The notes: generated by a model not told the origin, from the letters alone. Shown: positions 7,345-15,261, numbered from the stretch's first letter. The stretch is 21,277 nucleotides of DNA from Chloroflexota bacterium (GCA_026713505.1 JAPOOH010000074.1:1-21277); one strand, 5' to 3'. Program-made: numbers and translations.

Positions 7345-8628
7345 ATGCGACTCGATAACTCGGAACGGCTCTTCGCCCGCGCCCGCAGGCTGATCCCCGG
7401 TGGCGTCAACAGCCCGGTCCGCTCGTTCGGGGCGGTGGGCGGGACGCCGCGGTTCATTGTCAGCGGTAGCGGCGCCCATGTCCGGGACGCTGACGGCAAT
7501 GAGTACTTGGACTTCGTTGGGTCGTGGGGGCCGCTCGTTCTGGGCCATGCACATCCGGCGGTGGTTGAAGCGGTGCAGCGCGCCGCAGCGGACGGCACCA
7601 GCTTCGGGGCGCCCACCGAGGGGGAATTGGAGCTCGCAGAACTCATCACGCGCACCATGCCGTCGATAGAGATGCTTCGCCTTGTGAACTCGGGCACCGA
7701 GGCCGCGATGAGCGCCATACGCATCGCGCGGGCCTACACGGGGCGGAGCAAGCTGATCAAGTTCAATGGGAACTACCACGGCCACGCTGACGCCCTGCTC
7801 GTGAAGGCGGGCTCCGGGGCGGCGACCTATGGCGTCCCGACGAGCGCGGGCGTTCCACCCGGCTACGCTGCTGAGACGCTCGTCGCCGAGTTCAATGCTC
7901 TTGCCTCTGTGGAGGCGCTGTTCGAGGCGAACGTGAACCAGGTGGCGGCTGTCATTGTCGAACCGGTCGCAGGCAACATGGGGGTCGTGGCCCCGGCAGA
8001 CGGCTTCCTTGCTGGCCTGAGCCGGGTGTGCGACGAAAACGGCGCGCTGCTCATCTTCGACGAGGTCATCACCGGTTTCCGCGTGGCGTACGGGGGGGCG
8101 CAGGAGCGCTATCGCGTTAGGCCCGATCTGACGTGCCTCGGCAAGATCATCGGCGGCGGGCTGCCCGTAGGCGCTTACGGAGGGCGTGCCGATGTGATGC
8201 AGATGGCCGCACCGCTCGGCCCCGCGTATCAGGCGGGGACACTCTCCGGCAATCCGCTGGCCACGGCTGCTGGCATCGCGTGCCTGCGAGAGCTGGCGAA
8301 GCCGGGCGTGTTTGAAACGCTGGAAGGGCTCGGCGCGGAGGCTGAGGCCGGCTTGCGTGCCGCGGCAGATGCAACAGGCGTGGCGGTGACGGTGAACCGG
8401 GTCGGCTCCATGCTCACGGCATTCTTTGCCGCACCTCCCGTGACAACCTGGGCTGAGGCAGCGTCCTCGGAGACGGCGCAGTACGCCGCATTCTTCCACG
8501 GCTTGCTGGAGCGCGGGGTCTACGTCGCGCCGTCGCAGTTCGAGGCGGCGTTCGTGTCGCTTGTGCACACTGCGGAGGACATCGCGTTCGCGGCCGACCA
8601 GGCACGGGAAGCGATGGCGTCGCTGTAA
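7345..8628 (+). CDS. hemL: Glutamate-1-semialdehyde 2,1-aminomutase
   Basis: This 427-residue PLP enzyme converts glutamate-1-semialdehyde to 5-aminolevulinate. Visible signatures are the N-terminal RLIPGGVNSPVRSF, the FNGNYHGHADALLVKAGSG loop, LLIFDEVITGFR, and GKIIGGGLPVGAYGG with the PLP lysine K267. Length and ends are normal. The ATG at 7345 follows a 62-bp gap after the PIN gene with only a weak AGGA element, so the gene may depend on read-through from the cassette or on a promoter not evident to me. It completes the C5 pathway begun by hemA. Confidence 0.97.
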   Translation: MRLDNSERLFARARRLIPGGVNSPVRSFGAVGGTPRFIVSGSGAHVRDADGNEYLDFVGSWGPLVLGHAHPAVVEAVQRAAADGTSFGAPTEGELELAELITRTMPSIEMLRLVNSGTEAAMSAIRIARAYTGRSKLIKFNGNYHGHADALLVKAGSGAATYGVPTSAGVPPGYAAETLVAEFNALASVEALFEANVNQVAAVIVEPVAGNMGVVAPADGFLAGLSRVCDENGALLIFDEVITGFRVAYGGAQERYRVRPDLTCLGKIIGGGLPVGAYGGRADVMQMAAPLGPAYQAGTLSGNPLATAAGIACLRELAKPGVFETLEGLGAEAEAGLRAAADATGVAVTVNRVGSMLTAFFAAPPVTTWAEAASSETAQYAAFFHGLLERGVYVAPSQFEAAFVSLVHTAEDIAFAADQAREAMASL

Positions 8629-8637
8629 GATAGAGCT

Positions 8638-9024
8638 GTGAAGACACGATTCACCACAACCTTCGCTCTCCTCGGACTCATCGCCGTATCGAGCATCCTT
8701 GCCGGATGTGGTCCCTCCGGACCCACCCCAACACCCGCCGTTCCGACGGACGGCGTGCTGGATGTCGACATGCGGAATTACGTCTACGAACCCAGGACCT
8801 TCGAATTCAAGGTGGGAGAGACCGTGGAATTCCGCTTGATATCCGAGGACGAACCGCATACCTTTACGGTCAAGGACCTCGGGATCAACTGGGTCGTGCC
8901 GAAGAACGAAGAGCCGCAGGTGGAGACCTTCACCTTCAACGAGGCTGGAACGTACAGGCTCGTTTGCACGGTGTCCGGACACGAAGGTTCAGGAATGGTT
9001 GGCAAGATTACCGTCGTGGAGTAA
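8638..9024 (+). CDS. Cupredoxin (blue copper) lipoprotein
   Basis: This 128-residue protein begins with a lipoprotein signal peptide: KTRF, a hydrophobic stretch to residue 21, and the lipobox LAGC with C24 as the lipid-bearing cysteine. A proline/threonine linker follows, then one cupredoxin domain (about 38-128). Type 1 copper ligands are H74 (EPHTF), C110, H115 and M120 in the spacing C-x4-H-x4-M. It should be anchored on the outer face of the membrane and carry single electrons. GTG 8638 is the only start that includes the signal peptide; it lies 9 nt after hemL. The next two genes are membrane proteins in the same run, which may be its redox partners. Confidence 0.88.
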   Translation: MKTRFTTTFALLGLIAVSSILAGCGPSGPTPTPAVPTDGVLDVDMRNYVYEPRTFEFKVGETVEFRLISEDEPHTFTVKDLGINWVVPKNEEPQVETFTFNEAGTYRLVCTVSGHEGSGMVGKITVVE

Positions 9025-9058
9025 TCTCGCTGCACAACTGCCGGGAAAGGAGCAACCT

Positions 9059-9601
9059 ATGTCAGACGCAGAACAGATTTACCTAGACCTCGTGCGTTAT
9101 GGGCATATCTTCAGCGGCATACTCTGGATAGGCATACTGTACTTCTACAACTTCGTGCAGGCGATCGCCCTGCCTCGCATGCCCGCAGAAGCCAGGCCGC
9201 ACTACCAGACGACCATCCTGCCGTTCTCGCTGAACGTGTTCCGTTGGGCTTCGCTGTCGACGCTGCTCTTCGGCCTCCTCTTCATCATCAGCGCAGAGGC
9301 GGGAGTGGGGAACCTCAACCTTGACGGCGCCTACCTGTTGAGTGACCGAGGCAAGTCGATTCTCGTCGGTGGCACCCTCGGCATCATCATGGCTTACAAC
9401 GTCTGGATGATCATCTGGCCGAACCAGCAGAAGATCATCGCCGCCGTGAAGGACACGTTGGAGAACGGGACTCCCGCTCCTGCCGACCAACCGAAGTGGG
9501 CTCGGACCGCCCTCCTGGCTTCCCGCACGAACACCATGCTCTCCATCCCCATGCTCTTCTTCATGGTGGCTGCGGTGCACTTGACTATCCTCTGGCAGTA
9601 G
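9059..9601 (+). CDS. Four-helix membrane protein resembling the urate oxidase N-terminal (PuuD-type) domain
   Basis: This 180-residue protein has four membrane segments, at about residues 15-34, 58-79, 102-120 and 158-179. HIFSGILWIGILYFYNFVQ and NVWMIIWPNQQK resemble the N-terminal membrane domain of PuuD-type urate oxidases (PF06181 in my recollection). The C-terminal cytochrome c part of PuuD is absent. H16 in helix 1 and H174 in helix 4 could be heme ligands. AAAGGAG at 9047-9053 sits 5 nt before ATG 9059; an upstream in-frame start would overlap the cupredoxin gene and lacks such a site. Its position between a copper protein and a tiny membrane peptide suggests a membrane electron-transfer or sensing unit. 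Urate as substrate is not supported by the context. Confidence 0.75.
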   Translation: MSDAEQIYLDLVRYGHIFSGILWIGILYFYNFVQAIALPRMPAEARPHYQTTILPFSLNVFRWASLSTLLFGLLFIISAEAGVGNLNLDGAYLLSDRGKSILVGGTLGIIMAYNVWMIIWPNQQKIIAAVKDTLENGTPAPADQPKWARTALLASRTNTMLSIPMLFFMVAAVHLTILWQ

Positions 9602-9627
9602 GCCAAGTTCGAGAAAGGAGCGTCACC

Positions 9628-9720
9628 ATGAAGAACCCACTCGACACCGTAAAGGGCACAGTGGCTGCCGGGATCATCATAACGGTCGTTCTGGCCTTGA
9701 TCATCGCGGTTGCCTTCTAG
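9628..9720 (+). CDS. 30-residue single-span membrane peptide
   Basis: The frame encodes 30 residues, MKNPLDTVKGTVAAG then a hydrophobic run IIITVVLALIIAVAF to the stop. AAAGGAG at 9614-9620, 7 nt before ATG 9628, is as good as the site of the preceding gene, which argues that the frame is translated. It lies 26 nt after the PuuD-like gene and is followed at once by the terminator, so it is the last gene of this operon. Small one-helix peptides at such positions often are subunits of membrane complexes. I do not recognise its family. Confidence 0.75.
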   Translation: MKNPLDTVKGTVAAGIIITVVLALIIAVAF

Positions 9721-9741
9721 CCCGGGCTGCGAGCAATGGAC

Positions 9742-9772
9742 AAAGAGCGGGAGCCTATGGCTCCCGCTCTTT
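9742..9772. terminator. Bidirectional hairpin terminator
   Basis: A perfect 14-bp stem (arms 9742-9755 and 9759-9772, AAAGAGCGGGAGCC and its complement) encloses a TAT loop. The A and T runs at its ends provide short U tracts in both directions. It lies between the plus-strand operon ending at 9720 and the minus-strand gene ending at 9799, so it can end both transcripts. Confidence 0.9.
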
Positions 9773-9798
9773 CGTTAACCACGATAGTCCGCGGCGGC

Positions 9799-10962
9799 CT
9801 ACTTCGACAGCAGACGCTCCCGCAGCGCCGGTGCCTCGGCGATGTCCAGCATCGTCCACGCCATAGCGACTGCGCCGTCGTACAGCGCCTGGTCTGCGGC
9901 GGGCGTCGCGCAGGCTGCGGCAAACTCCGGCTGGTGGTTCACTGCGGGGAGCGACTCGATCCCGATCGCGGGATGGATGGAGGGCAGGGCGAGCGACACG
10001 TTGCCCATGTCTGTCGAGACGGGCGTTGCGGGGCTTGGCCCGCCGGGTGCGGGGAACCGCCGCCCCAGTTGCTCCGCGTTCCGCTGGTACGCCGCCGCCA
10101 TCTCCAGGTCGTGGTCGAGGTGCGCGAACGGTCTGTCGCCGCCGACGATACTCAGGCGAGCGCCGGTCGCCAGAGCACCGGCCTCGAAGCACCGCATGAC
10201 CTTCTCGTAGACCTCCGTGAGGTCGTCCAGCGTGACGGCGCGCACGGCGTAGTCCGCTGAAGCGTGCGCGGGGATGATGTTGAACGCGTCGCCGCCGTGC
10301 GTGACGATGCCGTGCACCCGGTCCGTTGGGCGGATGTGCTGGCGGAGCAGGCCGATGGCCGTCTGCGCAATGGTCAGTGCATCCGCGGCGTTGATGCCCT
10401 GCTCCGGGAAGCCGGACGCATGGGCCGCCTTCCCTTCGTAGTGCGCCTCGAAGAACGACGCCGCAACGATGGGCCACACTGCTACGTCCCACGGCGCGGG
10501 ATGCGTCATCATCGCGGCGTGGGCGCCATCGAATGCGCCGCCTTCCAGCAGGCGTATCTTTCCGCCGGAGCGCAACACCTCTTCTGCGGGCGTGCCCATC
10601 ACCGTGACGGTGAGGCCGACGTCGTCTGCGACCGCTCCGGCGCCGATGCCTGCGCCGACCGCGCTCGCCGCGATGATGTTGTGCCCGCAGGCGTGACCGA
10701 TGCCGGGCAGCGCGTCGTACTCCGCGCAGACGACTACGTGCAGTGGCCCTGAGCCCTTCGTCGCGCGGAACGCCGTCGGCAGGTTGCACACGCCCGGCTC
10801 GACGGCGAACCCGGCTGCGTCCAGCGTCTCTTCCAGCCAGCCGGATGCCTGCTCCTCCTCGTAACCCAGCTCCGGGTTCGCGTGGATGCGGCGGCTGAGC
10901 GCGGTCAACTCTCCGCGTGCGGCGTCGATGGCCGCTCGCGCGGCGTCTCTTGCGTCAGCCAT
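9799..10962 (-). CDS. M20-family metal-dependent amidohydrolase (AbgB/PM20D2-like)
   Basis: This 387-residue enzyme is a member of the M20D group of amidases and peptidases, which hydrolyse N-acyl or dipeptide-type bonds with one or two zinc ions. Motifs in order are SRRIHANPELGYEE (about 23-37), AEYDALPGIGHACGH with C92 and H94, GTPAEE with E127/E128, and HYEGKAAHAS in the lid domain. The overall pattern is closest to p-aminobenzoyl-glutamate hydrolase subunit B or the PM20D2 type rather than to indole-acetyl-amino-acid hydrolases. No signal peptide is seen, so it acts in the cytoplasm. Its ATG overlaps the stop of the upstream VOC gene (ATGA), so the pair is one operon. The substrate is unknown. 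Confidence 0.92.
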   Translation of the reverse strand: MADARDAARAAIDAARGELTALSRRIHANPELGYEEEQASGWLEETLDAAGFAVEPGVCNLPTAFRATKGSGPLHVVVCAEYDALPGIGHACGHNIIAASAVGAGIGAGAVADDVGLTVTVMGTPAEEVLRSGGKIRLLEGGAFDGAHAAMMTHPAPWDVAVWPIVAASFFEAHYEGKAAHASGFPEQGINAADALTIAQTAIGLLRQHIRPTDRVHGIVTHGGDAFNIIPAHASADYAVRAVTLDDLTEVYEKVMRCFEAGALATGARLSIVGGDRPFAHLDHDLEMAAAYQRNAEQLGRRFPAPGGPSPATPVSTDMGNVSLALPSIHPAIGIESLPAVNHQPEFAAACATPAADQALYDGAVAMAWTMLDIAEAPALRERLLSK

Positions 10963-11354
10963 CAGTCCTCGTGTCCCTTGTAGAGCAGTTGGAGCGTGTG
11001 GCCTTCCGGGTCATTGAAGTAGATGCAGGTCGGATCGCCGGTGCGGCCTCGCACCTCGATGCCTTCTGCCTCGATACGGGCCTTCGTCTCCTCGTAGCCG
11101 GCGGGCTCCATGCGAAGTGCCATGTGGTTCAGCTCGCGACCGCTGGACGCACCGTTGATGCGCGACGCGTCGAACAGCGCAACCTGGTCGTGCTCGCCGC
11201 ACCGGAGGAAGCACTGCCAGTCGTTCTCGTGCCCGACGCTCATGCCGAGCACGTCGATGTAGAAGCGCCTGGCGCGGGGCAGGTCGTTCACCCAGAGCAC
11301 CACGTGGTCTATGCCCGTCGTCTTGATCTGCAACTTCTCTGCTTGCTGCACCAT
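10962..11354 (-). CDS. VOC-superfamily (glyoxalase/bleomycin-resistance type) protein
   Basis: This 130-residue single-domain-pair VOC protein starts at ATG 11354, 5 nt after AAGGAGG; an ATG five codons upstream has no such site. GIDHVVLWVNDLPRARRFY is the typical first beta-alpha unit with H17, and LNHMALRM gives H77. The C-terminal position that is normally glutamate (HLLEL) is glutamine here, in GHTLQLLY (Q122), so metal binding may be changed. Functions in the superfamily range from dioxygenase and isomerase to drug binding, and none can be chosen. It is translationally coupled to the M20 amidohydrolase, suggesting a shared substrate route. Confidence 0.9.
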   Translation of the reverse strand: MVQQAEKLQIKTTGIDHVVLWVNDLPRARRFYIDVLGMSVGHENDWQCFLRCGEHDQVALFDASRINGASSGRELNHMALRMEPAGYEETKARIEAEGIEVRGRTGDPTCIYFNDPEGHTLQLLYKGHED

Positions 11355-11464
11355 TTGTGCCTCCTTCACCTCTTGGCCAACCTGCGTGCCGGTAGGCCTC
11401 CTACGCGGCGACGATAGCGTAGCACCTTCACGCTCGCGCCGCGCACCTGGGGGCGGGTGCGGCG

Positions 11465-11498
11465 TATACTCCGCCCAACCGGACGGACCAACAGGAGG
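11465..11498 (+). promoter_or_regulatory. Possible -10 box and ribosome binding site of the bicupin gene
   Basis: TATACT at 11465-11470 is a good -10 match in GC-rich surroundings, although no clear -35 lies 16-18 nt upstream. AGGAGG at 11493-11498 is 5 nt before ATG 11504 and fixes that start. CTACGC (11401-11406) and GCGTAG (11417-11422) form a short inverted repeat between this gene and the divergent VOC gene. Confidence 0.4.
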
Positions 11499-11503
11499 CG
11501 CGC

Positions 11504-12631
11504 ATGGTCTCTTTCACCGAACGCTACGAACCCTGGAAACTCACGCCCTATGAGAAGTGGGTGAGCGAAGAGGGGTTGAAGGTGCATACCCAGCAGCTCG
11601 TCGAGAACATCCACACGATAGGCGTGGAGCCGTGGGGACGCACCGGCACGCACGCCCCGTTGCTTGCCCTCACCGCAGACCCGCTGGAAGGCGCGCTGGT
11701 GAACAACCAGGGCACCATCCGGTTCGTCTGCGAGATACCCCCGGGGGGCACGTTCAACATGGAGCGCCACATGTACGAGGAGATCTTCTTCGTGCTGAAG
11801 GGGCGCGGGGCGACCGCGGTCTGGTACGAGGGCCAGCCGAGGCACACGTTCGAGTGGCAGGAGGGCAGCGTCTTCTCCATCCCCCTCAACGCCTGGCACG
11901 AGCTCTACAACGCCAGCGGCGACGAGACCGTGCGACTCTATGGCGCCACCAATGCCCCCACCGCGTTCAACCTGTACGGCAGCCCGGAGCTCATCTTCGA
12001 CTGCCCCATGACGTTCCCTGACCGGTTCGACCCGACAGACGAGCTCTACTTCAGCGGGAAGTCGTCCAAGCTCGAGGACCGGTTCATGGAGACGAACTTC
12101 ATCCCGAACGTTCACAACGTCGTGCTGGACAGGTGGACCGCCCGGGGCCCGGGAGAGAACATGATGATCAACATGGCCAACGGCCACTTCATCTGCCACC
12201 TCTCCGAGTTCCCGGCGGGCACGTACAAGAAGGCCCACACCGGCGAGGCCAACCGAAAGCGCACAGGGCTCGTCTCCGACATCGCGTACCTCTTCCTGAG
12301 CGGCGAGGGTTACGACCTGCAGTGGCCGGAGGGGGTCTATCCGTCGCCCGGCACCGAATGGGAGCAGCTGGACTACAAGGCCGGTACGCTCATGTCTCCC
12401 GGTACGGGCTACCATCAGCACTTCAACTGCAGCGCGGAGCCGATCCGCTATCTCGTCCTGCGCTACGGCAACCCCAGGTATGCCGGATATCTCGGTGCGC
12501 GCTACAAGAACACCGGCGGCCCGCAGATACAGTTCGTCGAGGAAGACCCGGCCATACGCGCGCACTTCGAGGAAGAGCTGGCCAGTCGCGGAGCAGTCTC
12601 CCGCATGGAGGGCTACATAGACGAGCCGTAG
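11504..12631 (+). CDS. Bicupin protein of the kind annotated as ethanolamine ammonia-lyase-activating or gentisate dioxygenase-like
   Basis: This 375-residue protein has two cupin barrels. The first shows PGGTFNMERHMYEEIFFVL (H89, E93), GRG, and the second cupin motif FSIPLNAWHELYN. The second barrel (about 215-345) shows FPAGTYKKAHTG, AYLFLSGEGYDLQWP and MSPGTGYHQHFN. In the first motif the usual H-x-H is H-x-Y/M-like, so the two sites may differ in metal. Close relatives are often labelled ethanolamine ammonia-lyase-activating protein, a name with little experimental basis; there is no ethanolamine operon here. A dioxygenase or sugar-binding role is equally possible. The 3' end overlaps the convergent antiporter gene by 19 bp. 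Confidence 0.8.
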   Translation: MVSFTERYEPWKLTPYEKWVSEEGLKVHTQQLVENIHTIGVEPWGRTGTHAPLLALTADPLEGALVNNQGTIRFVCEIPPGGTFNMERHMYEEIFFVLKGRGATAVWYEGQPRHTFEWQEGSVFSIPLNAWHELYNASGDETVRLYGATNAPTAFNLYGSPELIFDCPMTFPDRFDPTDELYFSGKSSKLEDRFMETNFIPNVHNVVLDRWTARGPGENMMINMANGHFICHLSEFPAGTYKKAHTGEANRKRTGLVSDIAYLFLSGEGYDLQWPEGVYPSPGTEWEQLDYKAGTLMSPGTGYHQHFNCSAEPIRYLVLRYGNPRYAGYLGARYKNTGGPQIQFVEEDPAIRAHFEEELASRGAVSRMEGYIDEP

Positions 12632-14376
12632 CCCTCGCCGGGGGGTTGCTCGTCCTCCTCCAGGCCGAACTCTCCCAGCTCGACGCGGGCCTCTTCGACG
12701 AGTTCCTCCACCACGCGCTTCGCCACGCCCGCGTCGAGCAGGGAAACGCGCGTCATCTCCAGCGCCGCTTCCAGCTCCGGCCAGACGACCGCGTCCGCTC
12801 CGGCCCCCTCCAGCGCTCGCAGTTCCTCTTCCCGGCCGGCCCGGCTCACGATGCGGACCTCCGGGTTGAGCCGTCGGGCGTGCTGCACGGCAACCAGCGC
12901 GGATACGTGCTCCGGCAGCGCCGCGACGAAGAGCCTTGCGTTCTGTATGCCTGCCGCGGTCAGCACGGCAGCGTTTGTCGCGTCGCCGAAGATGAGCGAA
13001 TGGTCCCTGTCAGTGTTCCGGGAGGCGATCGTCGGGTCGGACTCGATGGCGATGTAGGAAAGCCCAAGACGCTGGACCTCCTGCACGATGAGTGCCCCTA
13101 CGCGCCCGTGTCCCGCCACGATCACGTGCCCGTGCAGATCGGGAGCGCGCTCCAGGGCTGACTCTGCTCCGGCTGCGCCTGCGAGGTGCCGTTCGAAGAA
13201 CGTGGAGCGCGTTCGCAGGGATGTCAGCGCTCGTGATGCCGCAGCCACGAACCCGGGCGTGATCGCCATCGTTGCTACCGCCGCCGTGATGATCAGCGGC
13301 AGCAGCTCTTCTCCAGCGACTCCCATCGCAACCGCCGCGCCCGCGACGATGAAGCTGAACTCGCCTATCTGGATCATCAGGAATCCGGTACGCGCAGCCG
13401 TGTCGGGCAGGTAGCCGACCGCGCGAACGAGCGAATGGATGAGGAAGAACTTGACGACTATCGACGCCCCGATGAAGAGCGCCACCTCGCCGATATGATC
13501 GCCAAGGAAAGCAACGTCCGTCAGCATGCCCAGCGACACGAAGAAGAACGCTGCGAACACGTCGCGGACGGGTATCACCTCTGAGAGGGCGCGGTGCCCG
13601 GCCCAGTCCGACTCGCTCAGGACCAGCCCTGCGACGAACGCTCCGAGCGGCGCGGACAGCCCTCCCCATGAGGTGAGCGCCGCCGCGCCCAGAGCCGCTG
13701 CCATGACCGTAACGACGAACGACTCGCGCGCGCCTACCAGCGCTACGCGCTTGAGCAGCCAGGGAAGGCCGAACGAACCCACGAACAGGACCACGGCGAG
13801 GATGCCCGCGGCCTTCGCCGCACTGATGGCCAGCTCCCGGGCGAGCGAGTCACCTTCTCCCCCCAGCGCAGCGATCACAGCCATCATCGGTACGAAGGCG
13901 AGGTCCTGCACCAGCAGCATCCCTGCTGCCATGCGCCCGTGTAACGTTCCCAGTTCGCCCCGGTCGTTCAGCGTCTTGAGCGCAACCATGGTGCTGCTGA
14001 GCGAGAGCGCCATGCCCGCTACGAGAGAGGCGCGCGCATCCCAGCCGAGCGCCGTGCCGATGCCGTAACCCACGGCTATCGTCAGGGTTATCTGCCCAAC
14101 GCTGGCAACCAGCACACGCCAGCCCAGGCGGCGCAGATCGGTGAGCGATATCTCCACTCCAACGGCGAAGAGCAGCAGGATGACGCCGAACTCGGCGAGC
14201 GTCTGGACGTCCTCCAACTCCGTCACCAGCGCCATGGCCTGCGGCCCCACGACCGCGCCTGCCACCAGGTAGCCGATGAGCGGAGGCAGGCGCAGGAGGC
14301 GCGCGGCGAGGCCTCCGACGCCGGCCGCCAGGAGGATGACAACGATGTCGTCGAACAGCTCGGTCCCTAGTTCCAT
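12613..14376 (-). CDS. CPA2-type potassium/proton antiporter with RCK (TrkA-N) domain, KefB-like
   Basis: This 587-residue membrane protein has about 12 membrane segments in residues 1-385, with the family signatures LPPLIGYLVAGAVVGP, FGVILLLFAVGVEISL, SLSSTMVALKTLNDRG and QDLAFVPMM. A cytosolic RCK_N domain follows, beginning HVIVAGHGRVGALIVQE with the nucleotide-binding GHGRVG at 422-427 and FGDATNAAVL later. It should exchange K+ (or Na+) for protons under control of a bound nucleotide. Glutathione gating as in E. coli KefB/KefC cannot be judged. The C-terminus is acidic. ATG 14376 is the natural N-terminus; the upstream ribosome binding site is weak. Confidence 0.92.
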   Translation of the reverse strand: MELGTELFDDIVVILLAAGVGGLAARLLRLPPLIGYLVAGAVVGPQAMALVTELEDVQTLAEFGVILLLFAVGVEISLTDLRRLGWRVLVASVGQITLTIAVGYGIGTALGWDARASLVAGMALSLSSTMVALKTLNDRGELGTLHGRMAAGMLLVQDLAFVPMMAVIAALGGEGDSLARELAISAAKAAGILAVVLFVGSFGLPWLLKRVALVGARESFVVTVMAAALGAAALTSWGGLSAPLGAFVAGLVLSESDWAGHRALSEVIPVRDVFAAFFFVSLGMLTDVAFLGDHIGEVALFIGASIVVKFFLIHSLVRAVGYLPDTAARTGFLMIQIGEFSFIVAGAAVAMGVAGEELLPLIITAAVATMAITPGFVAAASRALTSLRTRSTFFERHLAGAAGAESALERAPDLHGHVIVAGHGRVGALIVQEVQRLGLSYIAIESDPTIASRNTDRDHSLIFGDATNAAVLTAAGIQNARLFVAALPEHVSALVAVQHARRLNPEVRIVSRAGREEELRALEGAGADAVVWPELEAALEMTRVSLLDAGVAKRVVEELVEEARVELGEFGLEEDEQPPGEGYGSSM

Positions 14377-14444
14377 CGCCTACGTGCACCTCGCTATAGG
14401 GACGGGCAGTGCCCCTTTCCTGTCCGCGTCGACCCTGACGCAGG

Positions 14445-15236
14445 TCAGGCTGCTTGCTCCAACTGAATGAGCATCACGTAGACGTGCTGCGGGTCGGAGA
14501 TGAGGCTGATCCGCCCTATCCCCGGGATGGACATCGGTTGCACCTGCATGCTGCCGCCCATGGCCTGCACCTTCTCCAGCGCCGCGTCGAGGTCCTCCAC
14601 CGCGAAGTAGACCGTCCAGTTCGGGGGCACCTCACCCCATATCGGCTGGATGGCAAGCATCCCCGCGGCAGGCGCTCCCCCGCTCGTGAAGAGGTTGTAC
14701 GGAACGCCACCCGCGCCCGGCACCTGCTCTGTTTCCCACCCGAAGAGGGCGCGGTAGAAGTTGCCGGCCGCCTCCGTGTCGTGGGTGTACAGCTCGGACC
14801 AGCAGTAGGCTCCCGCCTCTCCGATGAGTTCCACCCCGATGTGCGTCTTCGCCTCCCACAGGTTCAGGACGGCGCCGGTCGGGTCGATGATGCTGGTCAT
14901 CCGCCCGAATTCCATCACGTCTATCGGAGGCATGATCACAGTTCCACCCACACCGGCCGCCTTCTCCGCGGCCGCCTCCACGTTCGCAACCGCAACGTAG
15001 GAATTCCAGTGGGGAGGCACTCCCTGCTCCAGCATGTCCGGCATCATCGGAGACATGCCCGCGATGTTCTTCCCGTTCCGGCTGAAGAGGGTGTAGACGA
15101 AGTCGTCGCTTACCGGGTTGTCCACGGTCTCGCAGCCGAGCAGCGTGGAGTAGAACTCCCTCGCGCTCTCCACGTCGGTGGTCATCAGGTCCACCCAGTT
15201 GAACATCCCGGGGTCGTGGCGGGAAACCTCAGCCAT
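14445..15236 (-). CDS. Double VOC-domain protein (CFP-30/hydroxylase-like)
   Basis: This 263-residue protein contains two VOC modules, residues about 10-130 and 140-260. Each begins with the pattern FxWxxLxTxDxxxAxxFY: MFNWVDLMTTDVESAREFY and YCWSELYTHDTEAAGNFY. Each ends in a hydrophobic strand near a D-P (IIDPTGAVLNLWE and LISDPQHVYVMLIQ). This tandem arrangement is common in proteins annotated as CFP-30B-like or putative hydroxylases in actinobacteria and Chloroflexi. Metal-ligand histidines are not obvious, so it may bind a small molecule without catalysis. AAAGGAG 7 nt upstream supports ATG 15236. A 25-nt gap separates it from radC upstream on the same strand, so the two are probably co-transcribed. 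Confidence 0.88.
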   Translation of the reverse strand: MAEVSRHDPGMFNWVDLMTTDVESAREFYSTLLGCETVDNPVSDDFVYTLFSRNGKNIAGMSPMMPDMLEQGVPPHWNSYVAVANVEAAAEKAAGVGGTVIMPPIDVMEFGRMTSIIDPTGAVLNLWEAKTHIGVELIGEAGAYCWSELYTHDTEAAGNFYRALFGWETEQVPGAGGVPYNLFTSGGAPAAGMLAIQPIWGEVPPNWTVYFAVEDLDAALEKVQAMGGSMQVQPMSIPGIGRISLISDPQHVYVMLIQLEQAA

Positions 15237-15261
15237 CGGTGCTCTCCTTTCGGACGCGCCG

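Noticed and set aside
7147..8982. 611-codon open frame on the minus strand opposite hemL and the PIN gene
   Set aside because: It covers hemL, which has full family motifs and K267; the antisense frame has a composition of arginine, histidine and glycine typical of shadow frames and no domain.
9755..10789. 344-codon minus-strand frame inside the M20 gene
   Set aside because: It is another frame of the same strand as the amidohydrolase, rich in arginine, without a ribosome binding site or motifs.
11366..12565. 399-codon minus-strand open frame opposite the bicupin gene
   Set aside because: The plus strand has two cupin barrels and AGGAGG before its start; the antisense frame has no recognisable motif.
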